Below are positions 10,984 through 23,100 of a stretch of 51,528 nucleotides of DNA, one piece after another (the stretch's first letter is position 1; every line of letters begins with the position of its first letter). The stretch is taken from positions 1,269-52,796 of the forward strand of contig MZZL01000126.1 of NCBI GenBank assembly GCA_002749535.1, in the 5' to 3' direction. A program made the translations under genes and the position numbers. The stretch comes from Apophysomyces variabilis. Taxonomy: Eukaryota > Mucoromycota > Mucoromycetes > Mucorales > Mucoraceae. The notes beneath the pieces are model-generated. The model was not told the DNA's origin. It saw only the letters and a list, made by a program, of their open reading frames with translations, and made no database searches.

Positions 10984-11430
10984 GGACGAGGTGGGTACGG
11001 AACTAAGCAACTGACGCATTGTGGCGCATGAGTCATGCGCTTCCGACAATTCCTGTCTGAGGCTGAGATCAGCGAATCAATGGCATTTTAGCCATCGCAC
11101 AAACCTAGTGATGGTTGCACGAGACACGCGCATTGGGTGAAAATGGCCAGAAACGTCCCATAAGACAAATTTAGAAACATCTTACCATTGTATTTGCGTA
11201 GGAAAAAAAAGTGACGCATCCCTATTGATAGCCTAAAAATGCACTTCAGATGGCCTTTGTATTTTTGGACTACATCAATTGTGCAGGTCATTGACCAATG
11301 AATTAACAGGGCAGTTTTCTTGCGATTCTACAACTGTTCATTGTTGCTAAGTTTCAACTAAAATCAGCAGCGCAGTTTCCATATCCACTGAACGTATTGA
11401 TTATATGACTTGTTGCGTCCTTGGCATTCA
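10984..11430. other. Intergenic before the transposon remnant
   Basis: 447 bp with no gene, repeat or regulatory motif that I can support. It contains the real upstream flank of the ureohydrolase gene if the duplication is collapsed. Confidence 0.4.
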
Positions 11431-11432
11431 TA

Positions 11433-11480
11433 CTGGTTTATTCAAAAGTTTTTGAAGATTTCATCCAAAATTGTTTGAAG
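11433..11480 (+). repeat. Left terminal inverted repeat
   Basis: 48-bp end that matches the reverse complement of 15843-15890 at 44 positions. Preceded by TA. The similarity may extend inwards with small gaps. Confidence 0.7.
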
Positions 11481-11638
11481 ATTTGGCGATAAAACTTATA
11501 AAGAAGTGCCAACAACTGCTAGTGAGTATCCTCTTAAAATGTGATAGAAGGCTTACCGATTTGAACATCTAGAGAAGATAAGCATTAGCAGAATAATACT
11601 AACAGGGAAACATTGCCTGATGCCCGTACCGTAACAAT

Positions 11639-14390
11639 CTAAATCCCAGTGGGGGAACCCGCGTTCGCAACGGTGATATTGGTTCGAGTTTCGTCTGGCA
11701 CGGGTCGACTGAAGACAGCGGGCCGGTTTCCAGTAGACCATACTGATACGGCGATTTCAAAAAGATTTTTGGCAGCATTGACATCTCGATTCCACGGGGT
11801 ACCGCAGGTTTTACAGTCCAGGACACTGTGATGAGTAACGCCATCCAAAGTCTTGAGTTTCGTCAAAGTTCTGCTATGGCACGAGTTGCATATCTAGGTA
11901 TGATTATATGAGATAAAAACAATTGCAATATAACATGACTAGTTTGTTTACCTGAGACGATAGGTACTCGTCTATGGTCAAAACAAGGACTTGGTAATTT
12001 TTTTCTTTTCATTTAAGGCTCTTTCAAAGCTGGCCCACAACTCCTGGGGGATGTCGTTTATACTTCATTTGACCTTTGCCAAACATTCCGCTGCCGAAGA
12101 CAACAAGAGGCATCTTGCCATCATTATCAAACTTTACTTTTGTTTTCTTCCAACGTGGGAATCTTCGATTGCTGGTTGTCGACCTAACTGCGGATTCTGC
12201 GGTCCTATTAAGACTGTAACAAACATATCGCTCGTTATAAACCTAGACATAGAGAGATGGAATATTTTACTTACACTTCTACACCTTGAGTAGCATTGCT
12301 CGCTTCATTCTGGCGTTCCCATGCTCTCTTCTCTTTTTTTCTCTCGCGATTTCTTGATCTTTCTTTTCTGTTTCTCTTTGTTTTTTTCCTCTTTCTACGA
12401 TTGTACTTCTTTCCACCGTGCAGCAAAATATTGGCTACTTCCTCTCGCGCCCGTTGTCTGCTTTGGTAGTTGTGAAAACGAGAATGACCACGGCCAGAGT
12501 GATAGAACCTAAAAATCGCATCTCGATGCATAAAAAAGTAATTAACGTATTTGGCGTATTAGTCATTTTCAGTTGTCTTGCCCGTAGGAAACTTGGACTC
12601 CATTTCTTTGATGCCCGTTGCCTGTTTATCTTTGTCTAACGCGTGATTCCTACGATCTGACCCAGTGACAGCATAATATTCCGCAGTGGAACATTTTCTG
12701 ATTTCATGCTGGTCCGCGCCATGACTGTAAGAGGCAGTGAATAAGTGTCCAATACCTCGATCCACCGCAACAGGTCGGTAGAATTGGGCAACTTCGTCAG
12801 TGGTCAAATCTTGGAGCCTGATTTGTTCTTCTGAATGGCTTTGGGTGCTTTTCACCCTGGAGAACTGGAAATGAACTGAGAACCCGTCTGTCATTGTTTG
12901 ATTACAATATAGTTGCTGATTGTCTCTCCAGTGATAAATGTTAGTTTCGGGCTATACTCAGCTGCATAATAGTATATTCTACCTTCCGAAACCATACTTC
13001 TCCAGATCGAAGCACTGGTTAAACAAATTGAAGTTTGCTTCATACTTATCAGTTGATTCATGGTTGTTGCTGGGTCGACGAGCTGATGAAGGTATCTGCA
13101 GTGCGTTACCGTTAATTGTTACAGATCTCCAGCCGAACGAGGGAAGGGGAACCAAAGAAAACAGCCTTGGCGGCGTGATGCTTTGTTGGTCATTATCTTG
13201 AATTCCGGCTAAACCTACGAGAGCTGAAGCTGCCTCGGCTTCTCGATGCGCCAAAGGGAAGCTTTGTAGTATGAAGCGGAGTACAGGAACATATGAGCCG
13301 GGCGAAGCAGGCACATTGGCGGGACGACAAGGACCATGTATGTGATGACTGAGCTCATCCAACACTGTCTTCGCAGCATTCACTGCACGAATATATACTA
13401 TGCTTACTGATGTTGTCGGCCAGTGTGGCTCACCATCAACTATGACTTCAACTACGTAATCCCAACAGATTGCTTTCATTTGAGCTTTGGTAAGCTCCTA
13501 TGTAGAACATAGGTTTTAATGCAACCCATTTATAGAATGCTGGAGGAAGCTGCCCGAATCGATGTATGCAATAAGCGGCAATGCGGTTATTGAAGTTCTC
13601 GACTATATGGTTCGTGTAAGCGGTCTGCAACGTGGTGCATGCGGCTGCAAGAGCGTCACTGTATCCGACAAATCCTCGTAGAGGAGAAACTATTTCTGGA
13701 TGCTGTTGGCTGAATGTGTCCCAATGTATACGCACGCTTGGAGAAAATTTTGTGTTCTTGTTCAAGATTGCTTTCCCAAGTACTAACTGGCAGACAGTGT
13801 ACCAGAAATTTTGCTAGAATATGTAAACCGGAATCTCTGTTTCAGCATTGTTAATGACGTATCCGTTTACAAAGATCTGCGCTCGGCAAACGACTTCTCG
13901 AACGAAGCTACATAGCTCAATAATCTTGCGGTGCAACTGGTCACGGTGCTCGGCGCGAACAATTGAATCAAATGCGACCACCCTTGTGTACGTTTCGCTA
14001 CCGGAAGCAAAAGTTTCTTGAACCTTTTTTTTGATAGTCGGAACGTGATTCTCGCATTGAACCGATCTTGCTATTGTGTGTCCCGTGTGCCCACAAGAAC
14101 TACACACCGCTGAAGAAGTCGATGGATTTTTGTTTTGCCGATCGCGCTCGACTCTTCCGCGCTTCTTTTGTCTCTTAGTCTCAATGTTGCCATCAATGGC
14201 TTTTCTCTTCCCTGTTAGAAATTATGCGATTAGAGTTTTGACAATGGCCAATCTGCTCTTTTTGTACCATATGCTTTTGACAAGGGGCATTCGCGACTTC
14301 TCTTTGTCTTATGCCCAATGGCACCGCAATCTCGACATGTAGCTATGGATATGCCGTGTAAGATCAATGAATCTCATATATCAGCAACAT
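11639..14390 (-). pseudogene. Broken Fanzor (TnpB-like RuvC nuclease) with zinc knuckles
   Basis: Reading the minus strand from about 14390 down: a CCHC zinc knuckle (CRDCGAIGH...C, about 14275-14340), an intron (about 14211-14266), a basic linker, a second knuckle (CSSCGHTGH...C, about 14045-14107), a long helical region (13814-12980), the RuvC-I motif AVDRGIGHLFTAS with its catalytic Asp (12775 region), a Lys/Arg-rich helix (12300-12440), a conserved FGSGMFGKG segment (about 12090), DEYLSSQ, then a C-x2-C...C-x2-C zinc ribbon ending in the RuvC-III motif WNRDVNAAKN (11770 region). This order and these motifs define the Fanzor/OrfB family. In-frame stops break it: TAG at 13814-13816, TAA at 12559-12561, TGA at 12024-12026 and 12009-12011. 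A frame change near 13490 is not explained by a normal-sized intron. The start exon is not found. Other junctions fit ordinary GT-AG introns. Confidence 0.85.
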
Positions 14391-15842
14391 ATCTTGTGTC
14401 TCGACTTCCTCTGCCTCTCGTTGAAATTTTCGTATTACTTTTTTAATAAGCGTGTACAAAATAAGAGGGCAAAGGGGCAGACCAAGCAAAACTAAAATTG
14501 CTGACAAGAGAAGTAATGAATCCATTGGTAAGAGAAGTGGAAGAAGGAGCTGCATAAGGGGGAAAACAGAGTGGCATCTAAGTTTTGACAACTCTCCAAG
14601 TCTGATGATGAGTCACTTCGATCACTGTTCAATTGACAACATCTTACATAAACACATCATTTAAGCCGTTGGAGAAAACGTGCAAACACCATTTCTTCGA
14701 ATAATATATAACTACCAAATCTATATATTATTTCGTTTAGCAGCTTAAGCATGAATATGAGTAAACCCTTTCATTCTAAATTGAACTTATCTTTGCCTGA
14801 AACATAATGACGATATGTATACGAAACTGATCAATCCCACTAACTGCAAAATATATAGATTATCTAATGCACATTTATTTTTTAGTCTTTCGCAATGTAA
14901 AAGAGGCAAGGAAAAAAACAGTTGCAGAATGCTGGATAACATGGGAGAATCCCATCACAAAGCTTGATTGGACTCCAGGCACACGGCTTCTTAAATGTAG
15001 ACATCCACTCGTTTCTATTTCTCCTCAAGTCTCTCTTTGATATGACAGGCTGCTTTGAGAGCTTCCGCAAAGATATATATATATATTATGGTTGACTGGG
15101 ATATGGGTCACTTTATGACCAACTGTTACATACAATTTTTGGGGTTCGGTATGCTCATTCCGTCGTTTCCACCACAAATACTATTGACCTTGATAAGCGA
15201 GCTGGATCCCATTTCAAGAATCAAATGGAATGATATATTTTGGACTCAAAGTCTTCCATTTTTCTAGTTGTCTTCCATTTCCTCCTAATATCAAATTATG
15301 GGCATTATTAGCATTATTAGGTATGAAGTGGTTTCTCTAATTTGTTCAAACAACGGGTAGTTATGAACGACATTTCACGTAATTGAGACAGCTAATATGG
15401 TGGCATAATTAAAAGCTCCGTAATTATCTTGTTTGTGAATGATCCACAGGACATTGAGAACAAGGATCAGCACGTTGACATCCATGGCTTCATTTAAGCA
15501 GCATGTAATCCTCCAAGTATGTATTAATATTCAGTAATTCAAACTATTTACGTTGACAATTATTATTGACTTTCTTTCATTTACTGTAAATCGTATGTTT
15601 AATAAAGTTTTGCATGACACAAAAGAATCGGCTACACTATTTTCGCTGATATTCTCCCGTATCCTCAACTGTTTTAAGCATTGGGTCGTTTAGAATTATC
15701 TTCTAATTAGTGGGATGGGTATCTATGTCTTCCTGATGGAGTTACGCTTGCCCCTGAACGAGAACACGTCTTTGATTCAAAATCTCTTATTGGAATCTTC
15801 ATGGTTTGATTGGATGATTTTGCAAAATTTGACTCTTCGAAA

Positions 15843-15890
15843 CTTCAAACAATTTTGGGTGGAATCTTCAAAAACTTTTGAAAAAACCTG
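15843..15890 (-). repeat. Right terminal inverted repeat
   Basis: 48-bp end matching the left repeat at 44 positions when reversed. Followed by TA at 15891-15892. Confidence 0.7.
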
Positions 15891-16108
15891 TAGTAAAAAG
15901 AAATTAGCTGAGGAAACAAAACAGAGCATACTGAAGCCCTCCTTCTTTAGACTGAATTCCAACGACTATTTCCAGAGTGAGGCCAAGAATATCAGTTTTG
16001 GGGAAAAACAAAGTTTCTTTCTGTTATACAAATATACAATTCTTTCCCATATACACAACAAAATACTTTTTATCCTCTTTTCTCTTGTTTTATATCTTCT
16101 TGCCTTAT

Positions 16109-17245
16109 TCATCGCATCCAAGCTGTCAAAGCAAACCGTTCTTTGCTTGCAGGCAACACAGCATGGTCAACAACACCGCTCAGGAACAATACAACGCGAC
16201 CTAACAGTGGATGGATGGTTCGGTCAGCCGCATCTGTCATATCCGGACGACCAAAAATCTTAAGCTCGCCACCATCACCAGGGGTCCATTGTGGGTTGAT
16301 GTAACAGATGGCTGTTACTCGTCTTTGGTGGGTGTCCTCTGGATCATCGGTAGGAAATGCATCGCGATGGCGTTCGTATCGTGCATTCTCCGGATGGTAA
16401 TACGCAAGCTGATACTCAGTCCGACCTTTCAATTGGATCATGCTAGCCAGATCATGATGTAATGGTCCATGAATAAAACTCAAGATCTTCTGTAAATTGG
16501 CTGGCAGTGTTTTCGAGGCAGGGTCCAGCCTATCAATATGGGAAAGAGCGGAAGTTATTGGTCGTCTTTTGGAGAAAAAAAAGGGTCATTATTCTAACCA
16601 CATAATGGCGTCATCGCGTGCTTTGACATCTCGAAAAGGGTCTTCTTCATCCGATTTAAGTTCACTTGCCTGACAGAAGAGGCCTTGCTTTCTCAGTTGC
16701 TCAGCTTCCTCACGTGCACCTAATTCAAACACGTTCGTCTTAGCCTTTCTTTTCTCTTTGCTCCCCATCCGTCATGGAAACTAATAATAAAATAAACCTT
16801 TGAGAACGTCCAAGTTCAACAAGCCATCCATAACAGTCCACCCATGCCCGTACAATTCTTCTACAGCTTTAGGAGAGAGACAATGAAGGTGCCAATCAGC
16901 GCATTTGGCCTGTGATTGCGTTGTATTCACTTCGTTGTAAAACAGGCGTTGAGCAATGTTAAGTGGATTTTCCTGTTGGTCAAGGTACTGTAGAAGTTCA
17001 TTTTCGGTGATCTCTTCAAATTCCTCCACTTCTTCCTCTTCGTTCGGATCGTACTCATAATCAGAAGGCAGATCACTCTTATCATCGGGGAATTCAGGCA
17101 GTTGAGAGCTAGACGCTGCGACGCGTAAGATACGGCTCTCTAAAGCTTCTCCATCGGATGCCATAGTTGCTTGAAGCAAAGGTTTTTTCTTTACAGGCCA
17201 CTCGAAGATTTGAGCACGAATTTTTCTCAGTTCAATATCCGCCAA
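16109..17245 (-). CDS. Prolyl 4-hydroxylase, EGLN/PHD-like 2OG-Fe(II) oxygenase
   Basis: Predicted iron- and 2-oxoglutarate-dependent dioxygenase that hydroxylates proline in a protein. The C-terminal double-stranded beta-helix shows the iron triad: H-x-D in YERHRDAFP, and the distal His in DHAVLPASKERFALTAWM, where the Arg ten residues later is the 2OG-binding position. A YYHPENARYERH segment and ICYIN...DGGELKIF strand match EGLN-type enzymes rather than collagen hydroxylases. The N-terminal 90 residues include a long acidic run (EEEEVEEFEE) of unknown role. No signal peptide is seen, so a cytosolic or nuclear enzyme is inferred. Two short introns (about 16760-16802 and 16530-16600) are needed; their exact sites are less certain. 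Family members include the Dictyostelium Skp1 hydroxylase, an oxygen sensor. The heat shock factor gene lies upstream on the same strand. Confidence 0.8.
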
Positions 17246-17636
17246 TACCTTGCTCCATTTGTCCTACATGCCTTCTTTAACAATGAAATTCTGCTTCCCT
17301 TTTCTGACAAGATAGAAACACGGCTCATTAAATGCGTCTACACAAGAAGTTATACTTGTACTTAAGCAATCTTATGTAAAACATCGAATGTTACAAAACA
17401 TAAGGCGTATGATGCAACATGTAATGATGCAGACTCCTTTTTTTGAATGAAAAATGCTTGGTCAGTTGCAAGTACAAAAAAATGGGAAACCAATTTCTAC
17501 AAGTAATAAAATCGGCTTTAGACATTCAGAAATGTTGCATAGAACATCAAAAAGAAACTTAGTAAGCGGATAAACAAATAATAACAGAAGAACAAATAAC
17601 AAGAAAGGCGGGGTGCATTAAAAAACAAAACCGTTT
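17246..17636. other. Intergenic between prolyl hydroxylase and heat shock factor
   Basis: 391 bp, AT-rich, no gene seen. It serves as the 3' flank of the heat shock factor and the promoter of the hydroxylase, both on the minus strand. Confidence 0.5.
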
Positions 17637-19433
17637 TCATGATTTCCTCTCCGGTTTTTCCTCTGCAGTTGATGATGTTATTAGCTTTCCATTACTGTCA
17701 TCAATAGGCTGAATCGTTGGTTCAGACACCGTATCGAGAATCGCAGAGGAATCACTGGACGATGAGGCAGCATTGGGTCCTATATAATATCATCAATAGA
17801 GAGCTTATGGTATGCTAAAAGGACAATACCATATGTGTTCAGGAATTCATCCATATTAACGTAGTCATCCTCATTGCCAGGATATTTAGTAGGGTCAAAT
17901 CCAAGATGTTGTGCTAGCGCTTCAATGTTGGTTCCCAAGTCATCAATATCTTGACTAATGAGATCGGCAGCCTTTGTTAAGGAACTAATATTATCAGTTA
18001 CTTGCAGCAGGCTTGGTGCGACGGGCAGTTCGGGATTCGGAGGAAGACTGTTGTTGGTATAGATCACAGAGGTGGCATCCGCAGCACTGGATGTAGGCGT
18101 GTTAGCTTGATTGTTCTGTATGTAGTCAATGGCAGCAGGAGAACTGTTTAAAAGCGTATCAGCAGACATCTGGTTTAGTAAGTTTGGATTCGCCTGAGCC
18201 AGATTTATCAAGCTTTGTAAACCTTGAAGTTGTTGAAGATTCACCGTAGACGAAAATTGCTCAGGTATTTTAACTATGATGAAGCAAGCAATAAGTTCAC
18301 GTGTTCGCTTATGCTGCGTAGTATCACTCTCCTAGAAACTTACCTTGCATAGGCTGTTTTGACTGATCATTCAATGCGATGGCAGCCGCCAGGTCTGTAG
18401 ATGGATTCAAGTCATTCTGTTTCGATGAGACCACATCTGCATTAGGTAAGATCTCCGGAAGTGAAGCCGTTGGTACGTCCACATCATCATTCACGTACTC
18501 ATCAATATCAAAACCTGGCGAATTTTGGCGTTGAAATTTAGCAGGTCTTTCATCTAAAGTATCATCCGCATAGTGATCATGATAATCCGTATCAACGTCA
18601 CCAATGAGATATCGTCTTTTCCTCGGAATTGCTCCCGATTTCTTCTCGCTGGAAAAGACGGAAGCGAGAAAGCGCAAAATCTTATCAATTGTATCCTGAT
18701 GTCGCTGATGCCTTTCTCTTGCGGAAACCGTTTCCTGCCACAGGACCTGATTGTCACGCTGGATTGTCTTGAGCTGATTGCTGATACTCATCTGATGTTT
18801 CTTGATAGCAGACAATTCGTCTAGGATATGTTGTAAATCGATACTTCCAGCGAGTTCCTTATCCTCCGCACTGACACCCTTTTTCCGGGTAATTAGGAGT
18901 AGTAAATCTGGTTGGTTTCGTCTGAAGTGCGGGTTGGTAAACTCCCATTGTTCAGAATTGCTATCGGCTTGCAATACGCCCTGTTGCAAATGCGGTACCT
19001 TATGGAAACCATACATATTGAGCTGACGAACAAAGGAAGTAAACTTTCCATGCTTGAAGAATCGAGGAAGAACTTGTTTTGCGAACTCTACGTGGCAAGG
19101 AATAATGAATGACGTCCCGTCGGATCCCCATCGGATCAAGTTGTCAGTGCTTGGATCATTCACAATACTGTTTTGCTATGACTAAGTATACAGGCAAGCT
19201 CAATCTTTCTGTAAAACTTACTTGTATACCTTGTTCAAGAAAGGTGCAACGTTTCGTTGTATTGTTGGCTGTTTCTGGATATGCCCAGGACTAACCATAG
19301 CGGTAGAGGTATTAACCGGAGCGGCCACTATGCCGTCAATCGCAGCCATCGAAGGGGTGTTAGTAGTCGGGGAGCTAATAGGACTAACGACCGATTGTGT
19401 CAGCAGCCCCTTTGGTGAGGGTTGTTGACTCAT
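17637..19433 (-). CDS. Heat shock transcription factor (HSF)
   Basis: DNA-binding regulator of stress genes. Residues about 48-155 form the winged-helix HSF domain: PFLNKVYNIVNDPSTDNLI, W-G-S-D-G-x-SF, VLPRFFKHGKFTSFVRQLN and MYGFHKV, with the QWEF...HFRR end. The first intron (about 19165-19219) falls inside this domain and joins in phase. A heptad-rich region follows (residues about 175-235, IDLQHILDELSAIKKHQM onwards), the trimerisation coiled coil, then a basic KRRYL patch and a long acidic, Ser/Asn/Gln-rich tail. Two more introns near 18245-18345 and 17778-17830 link the tail exons. I placed the start at 19433 (MSQQPSPKGLL); an in-frame ATG at 19532 would add a hydrophobic leader with no parallel in the family. 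Ends TGA 17637-17639. Confidence 0.9.
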
Positions 19434-20139
19434 AAGTGGCACAATCAAAGGGAGTTGAATGATCAAAAAGAGTAACAGCCTTTTGGGAAAATCGAGATTG
19501 TGGCTACTAGTTTCAATTTTAAAACGCCGCACAGCGTTTATTTCTTTTGCTTTCCATTTTTGCTTTTGAATGACGCCAAACTGGCTAAAGTAGCCATACC
19601 GCTAAATAATTCCACATTCTCTATATTTATAAAAAAACATCCGTGGAAAAAATGATCATGGTGCCGCATGCTTTGGTTTAAAAGGATGCGTCCATGTTGT
19701 AAGATTTCTGCTGCTACCGATTATTGGTTTGTTTCCCAAACCTGATAAGCTAGCTGTAATTGTTCTATGAAAGCTCGCGAGTTAGTGCCGATCAAACAAA
19801 GATACAAACATTTAAAGAAGACTTTAAAATGGGTTTAGTATTCATGATATTTTGGGTTTTGAATCAAGCAAACATTCGACCATCCATCAACTGATAAGTA
19901 GAATCTCGTCAAATATCTACCACAGATGGGAATGTAGCAGTAAGCCGCAACCAAAAACAGTAGTGTGCTGCTACAAACACATCCGTTTAAGCTAATTCTC
20001 ATGAATTACAAGCTCGTCATCCGTCGATGGAATCCATAATGGTAAAAGAGAAAGATGCTTCTCGTAGTTGTTCTTGCTAAAGTTGCCGCATGGGTATACT
20101 TTTTTCATGTCGTTGCAATGAGCGAGAAATGAGTCGCCT
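19434..20139. other. Intergenic: heat shock factor promoter
   Basis: 706 bp, no gene seen. A T/A-rich block near 19610-19640 (CTATATTTATAAAAAAA) may serve the minus-strand heat shock factor. No clear array of GAA/TTC units was found. Confidence 0.45.
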
Positions 20140-23100
20140 TTAACTAGGCGCAGAGTCAAAAGGGTAAAGGAATTGCATCAATTGCTTTTCGTAGGCCGTG
20201 TCTCGTAAACGCATTACTTGCTCCACAGCTTCGTCTCCCTCATACAGTTTGTCAACTTCTTCCTCCTCTGACTCAATCACCGTATCTGGATCTTCAGCAG
20301 CTTGCACAACCCATTCGCCAATGGCTTCTTCCTTCCGCATGTCATCCTTATGACTAGCCTCTTCAACTCGCCAAGGCCCGAATACTAACTGTTCAAGACG
20401 TTGTATTTGATCGTCTTTAAGACGCCATTCTTTCGAAGCCCGTATCCTATCTGCCTTTGTTTCACCCACTTTGTCCTGGCTCTTGAGTTGCCCCTCCTTA
20501 GATTTACTATCGCTTTCATCCTCACCCTTGTTTTCGTCGTCCCCCTCGTCCAAAACGCCTAGTCCCAACCTATGTGGTAGTTCTTTGATGAAGTCAGCTG
20601 CTGAAACAAGATTGATACGGGAATCTCCCACATGTTGTGAGATCGGTTTCCACAGCTGTTTGTGAAGTTCAAGAAATTTCTTAAACTGTGTTCCATGTCG
20701 GATAAAGATACTGGTCTGATCAAGCGTGTGAGTATACATTCACTACTCAGCTTCTGGGTCGCTTACTTGATCGACATGCCTTCTATTCTTTAGAAACGTC
20801 CGATGAAGGTACATTCTGTGCATTTCGGATAATATGTCTTCAAGGAATCGGACTAATTCGTAATAAAGATACTCGATGGTATCCGTTGCAACGAACGCAT
20901 ATGGTGTTTTAAGATATAATCTGGTAATATAATCGGTTAAGTCTTGCTATGGCGAACCATATATATGTGTACCTGGATGCCATTTCGTGGATAGCTCGGA
21001 CATTGAGTACAGTACTTGCCGTTAACGGACCAATATATATCTTTGAAGCTTGCTTCGATCGGCTACACGAACGTATAAGTACATAGCATCGCTAAACCTG
21101 TAAAATTGCGTACCTTTTCGGAAGATTACTCTTCGTCTCTGAACTGTCTGGTTGCGGTGCCGGATCGGTTACTGGCTTTTCTTTGTTGTGATTCTCTTTC
21201 TCCATGAACAGAAACGAATGTTCAGAAACAGTTGCCAGTCGAAGAGCTTCAGCCTCCTCTTTTTTGATCCATTCGTCTGACATTTCGAAAGCATGTGGTA
21301 TAAATAGGTCGGAATCTGGGTCTGTATTGCTCAGCATATCTATCGCAAACAATCCGTTTATATTTAATTATCGTACAAAATAAGGAAAAGTTTACCTGTG
21401 GAATCGGCTAAAGTTTGTGAGGCTTCTTCCAAGCAATCAATATAAGCTGCTATCTCGTATACTGTCTTGGTAGGTCCCACGCGCTGCTGAATAGCATGGA
21501 TATCACGACGACCACAGCGTTCCAACGCAGAAAAGAATCGCATTTTTTCGATCTTGCACCAATGTGTGCCTAAAATATAGGAATCCTCAAATCCATCATC
21601 AAAAATAAAACCAGCTTCGGCCTCATATTCTTCACGATAATGCATTCTATGATAGCGATGAAATGCTGTATCTAGCTTATTCGTCTCTACATGGCCCCTT
21701 GTCGTGGGTATTGGTAATGCTTGTTGATTATGTACATCGTCAAGATGGTATCGATCACGTCGTACCCCAAACACGTAGTCGCTTCCTTTTTCACATATCC
21801 GCCGTTTGACGCTTCGAGCTACAGGACGCACGATTCGACGCTTTTTTGGACATGTGTTTAGACTTTCTATCCGCGTTGATAAGGGTATTTCTTCGTTCTG
21901 CTCCACATATTCGACGATATCTCTACTGACATTAGATTGATCGGTTCGTTCTAATTCCATTCGAAGTCTGTAATTTTTTCCCTGACGCCGCTTTTTACCG
22001 GATATCAAGGGTGGTGGCTGACTTCTTGCTGCCACTAGTGCTGGATGTGAGCATCGACGCCGAGATTCAAGTGCACAAGGAAAACAAATCCATTGATCCT
22101 CTTCATCGAGACACCAGTACAACATGTCAGAAACATTGCATTTTGCGCATGGAGTGTGGTTGTCTTGTGCTGTCCGTTGATGTTCGTCACTATCATTGCA
22201 TCGCCAACCAAAAGAGTCTGGAAAAGTGTACGCGCGGTCAGATGTTCTGGATCGGCGGATATAGGTTAGCTCATCTGTCGGGGCTCCATGGCGTCTACGG
22301 TAATCATAGCATGCATCACACAACGAATTGCCTTTCGCATCCAATAGCCAACGAAGCACCACTGTTGCATGACAGTCAAAGCATCTATCGATTGGAGGAG
22401 TTACAGAGAGTTTGTCAGTAGGGTCACCCGTACTGGGAGGAGGGGTTACGGTGAGTATGTCTGCTGAATTATGCGTACTTAGAGGGCTATGTTTTCCTCT
22501 GTCATTGTGCCGAGTGAGTGGTTGCTTTTCTGTTGCTTTGTCCTTTGGTACAGCCAATTGACATTCGTGACACACGCTCCTTCCGTCTGCATCATGAAAC
22601 CAACTATCAGAGTTTTCTGCTTTGCAACGAGAACAGGGACCTTCTGCTTGTCTCTCGTTCGAAGACGCTGTCTCTTCGGAAACATGCGATGGCTCATTCG
22701 TTCCTTGTTTGTTTAATGTATCCACGACCCGGTGAGCCGATTCACATGTATGACAGATTATTTTCCCGTTTGCATCGTGAAACCAACTGAATGAGCGTTT
22801 TGCTCGGCAGCGGGAACAGGGAGCTTCGGTTTCTTTCGGTTCGGGAGACGCCGTCGCTTCTTCAGAAATATGGGATGGTTCACTCGTTTCTGGTTTCGTC
22901 CTTTCCAAATAGCATGCTCCGCATAACGTCTTTTTTTTATTCTTCGGGTCACGCAGCAGAGATGTCGTAGGAATGGCTTTGCAGCGAGAACACTCTTTGA
23001 GTGGGGGCTTGTGGAGCACATTCAGGTCTGGGACTTGTGGTCGAGGAACTCCATGACGCTTCAAATACTTGTAGCAAGCAGCACATATTATTTTGTTTTC

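Larger units (their letters stand above)
11433..15890. mobile_element. TA-flanked TIR element carrying a Fanzor gene
   Basis: An inverted repeat pair bounds this 4458-bp segment: left 11433-11480, right 15843-15890. Aligned as inward-facing ends they match at 44 of 48 positions; the left begins CTGGTTTATTCAAAAG and the right, reversed, begins CAGGTTTTTTCAAAAG. Each end is flanked by the dinucleotide TA (11431-11432 and 15891-15892), the target duplication of Tc1/mariner-type transposons. The only recognisable gene inside is the broken Fanzor on the minus strand; about 1.2 kb on the right side (14.6-15.8 kb) is AT-rich and shows no DDE transposase motif. Fanzor proteins are known to travel with several eukaryotic DNA transposon groups including Mariner. 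Boundaries are from eye alignment. Confidence 0.65.

Noticed and set aside
14452..14664. Plus-strand frame with an AT-hook-like RGQRGRP
   Set aside because: Short, on the strand opposite to the Fanzor, with no partner exons; composition alone is not enough.
15715..16263. 182-codon plus-strand open frame
   Set aside because: It crosses the transposon end and overlaps the hydroxylase exon in antisense; no domain and mixed composition.
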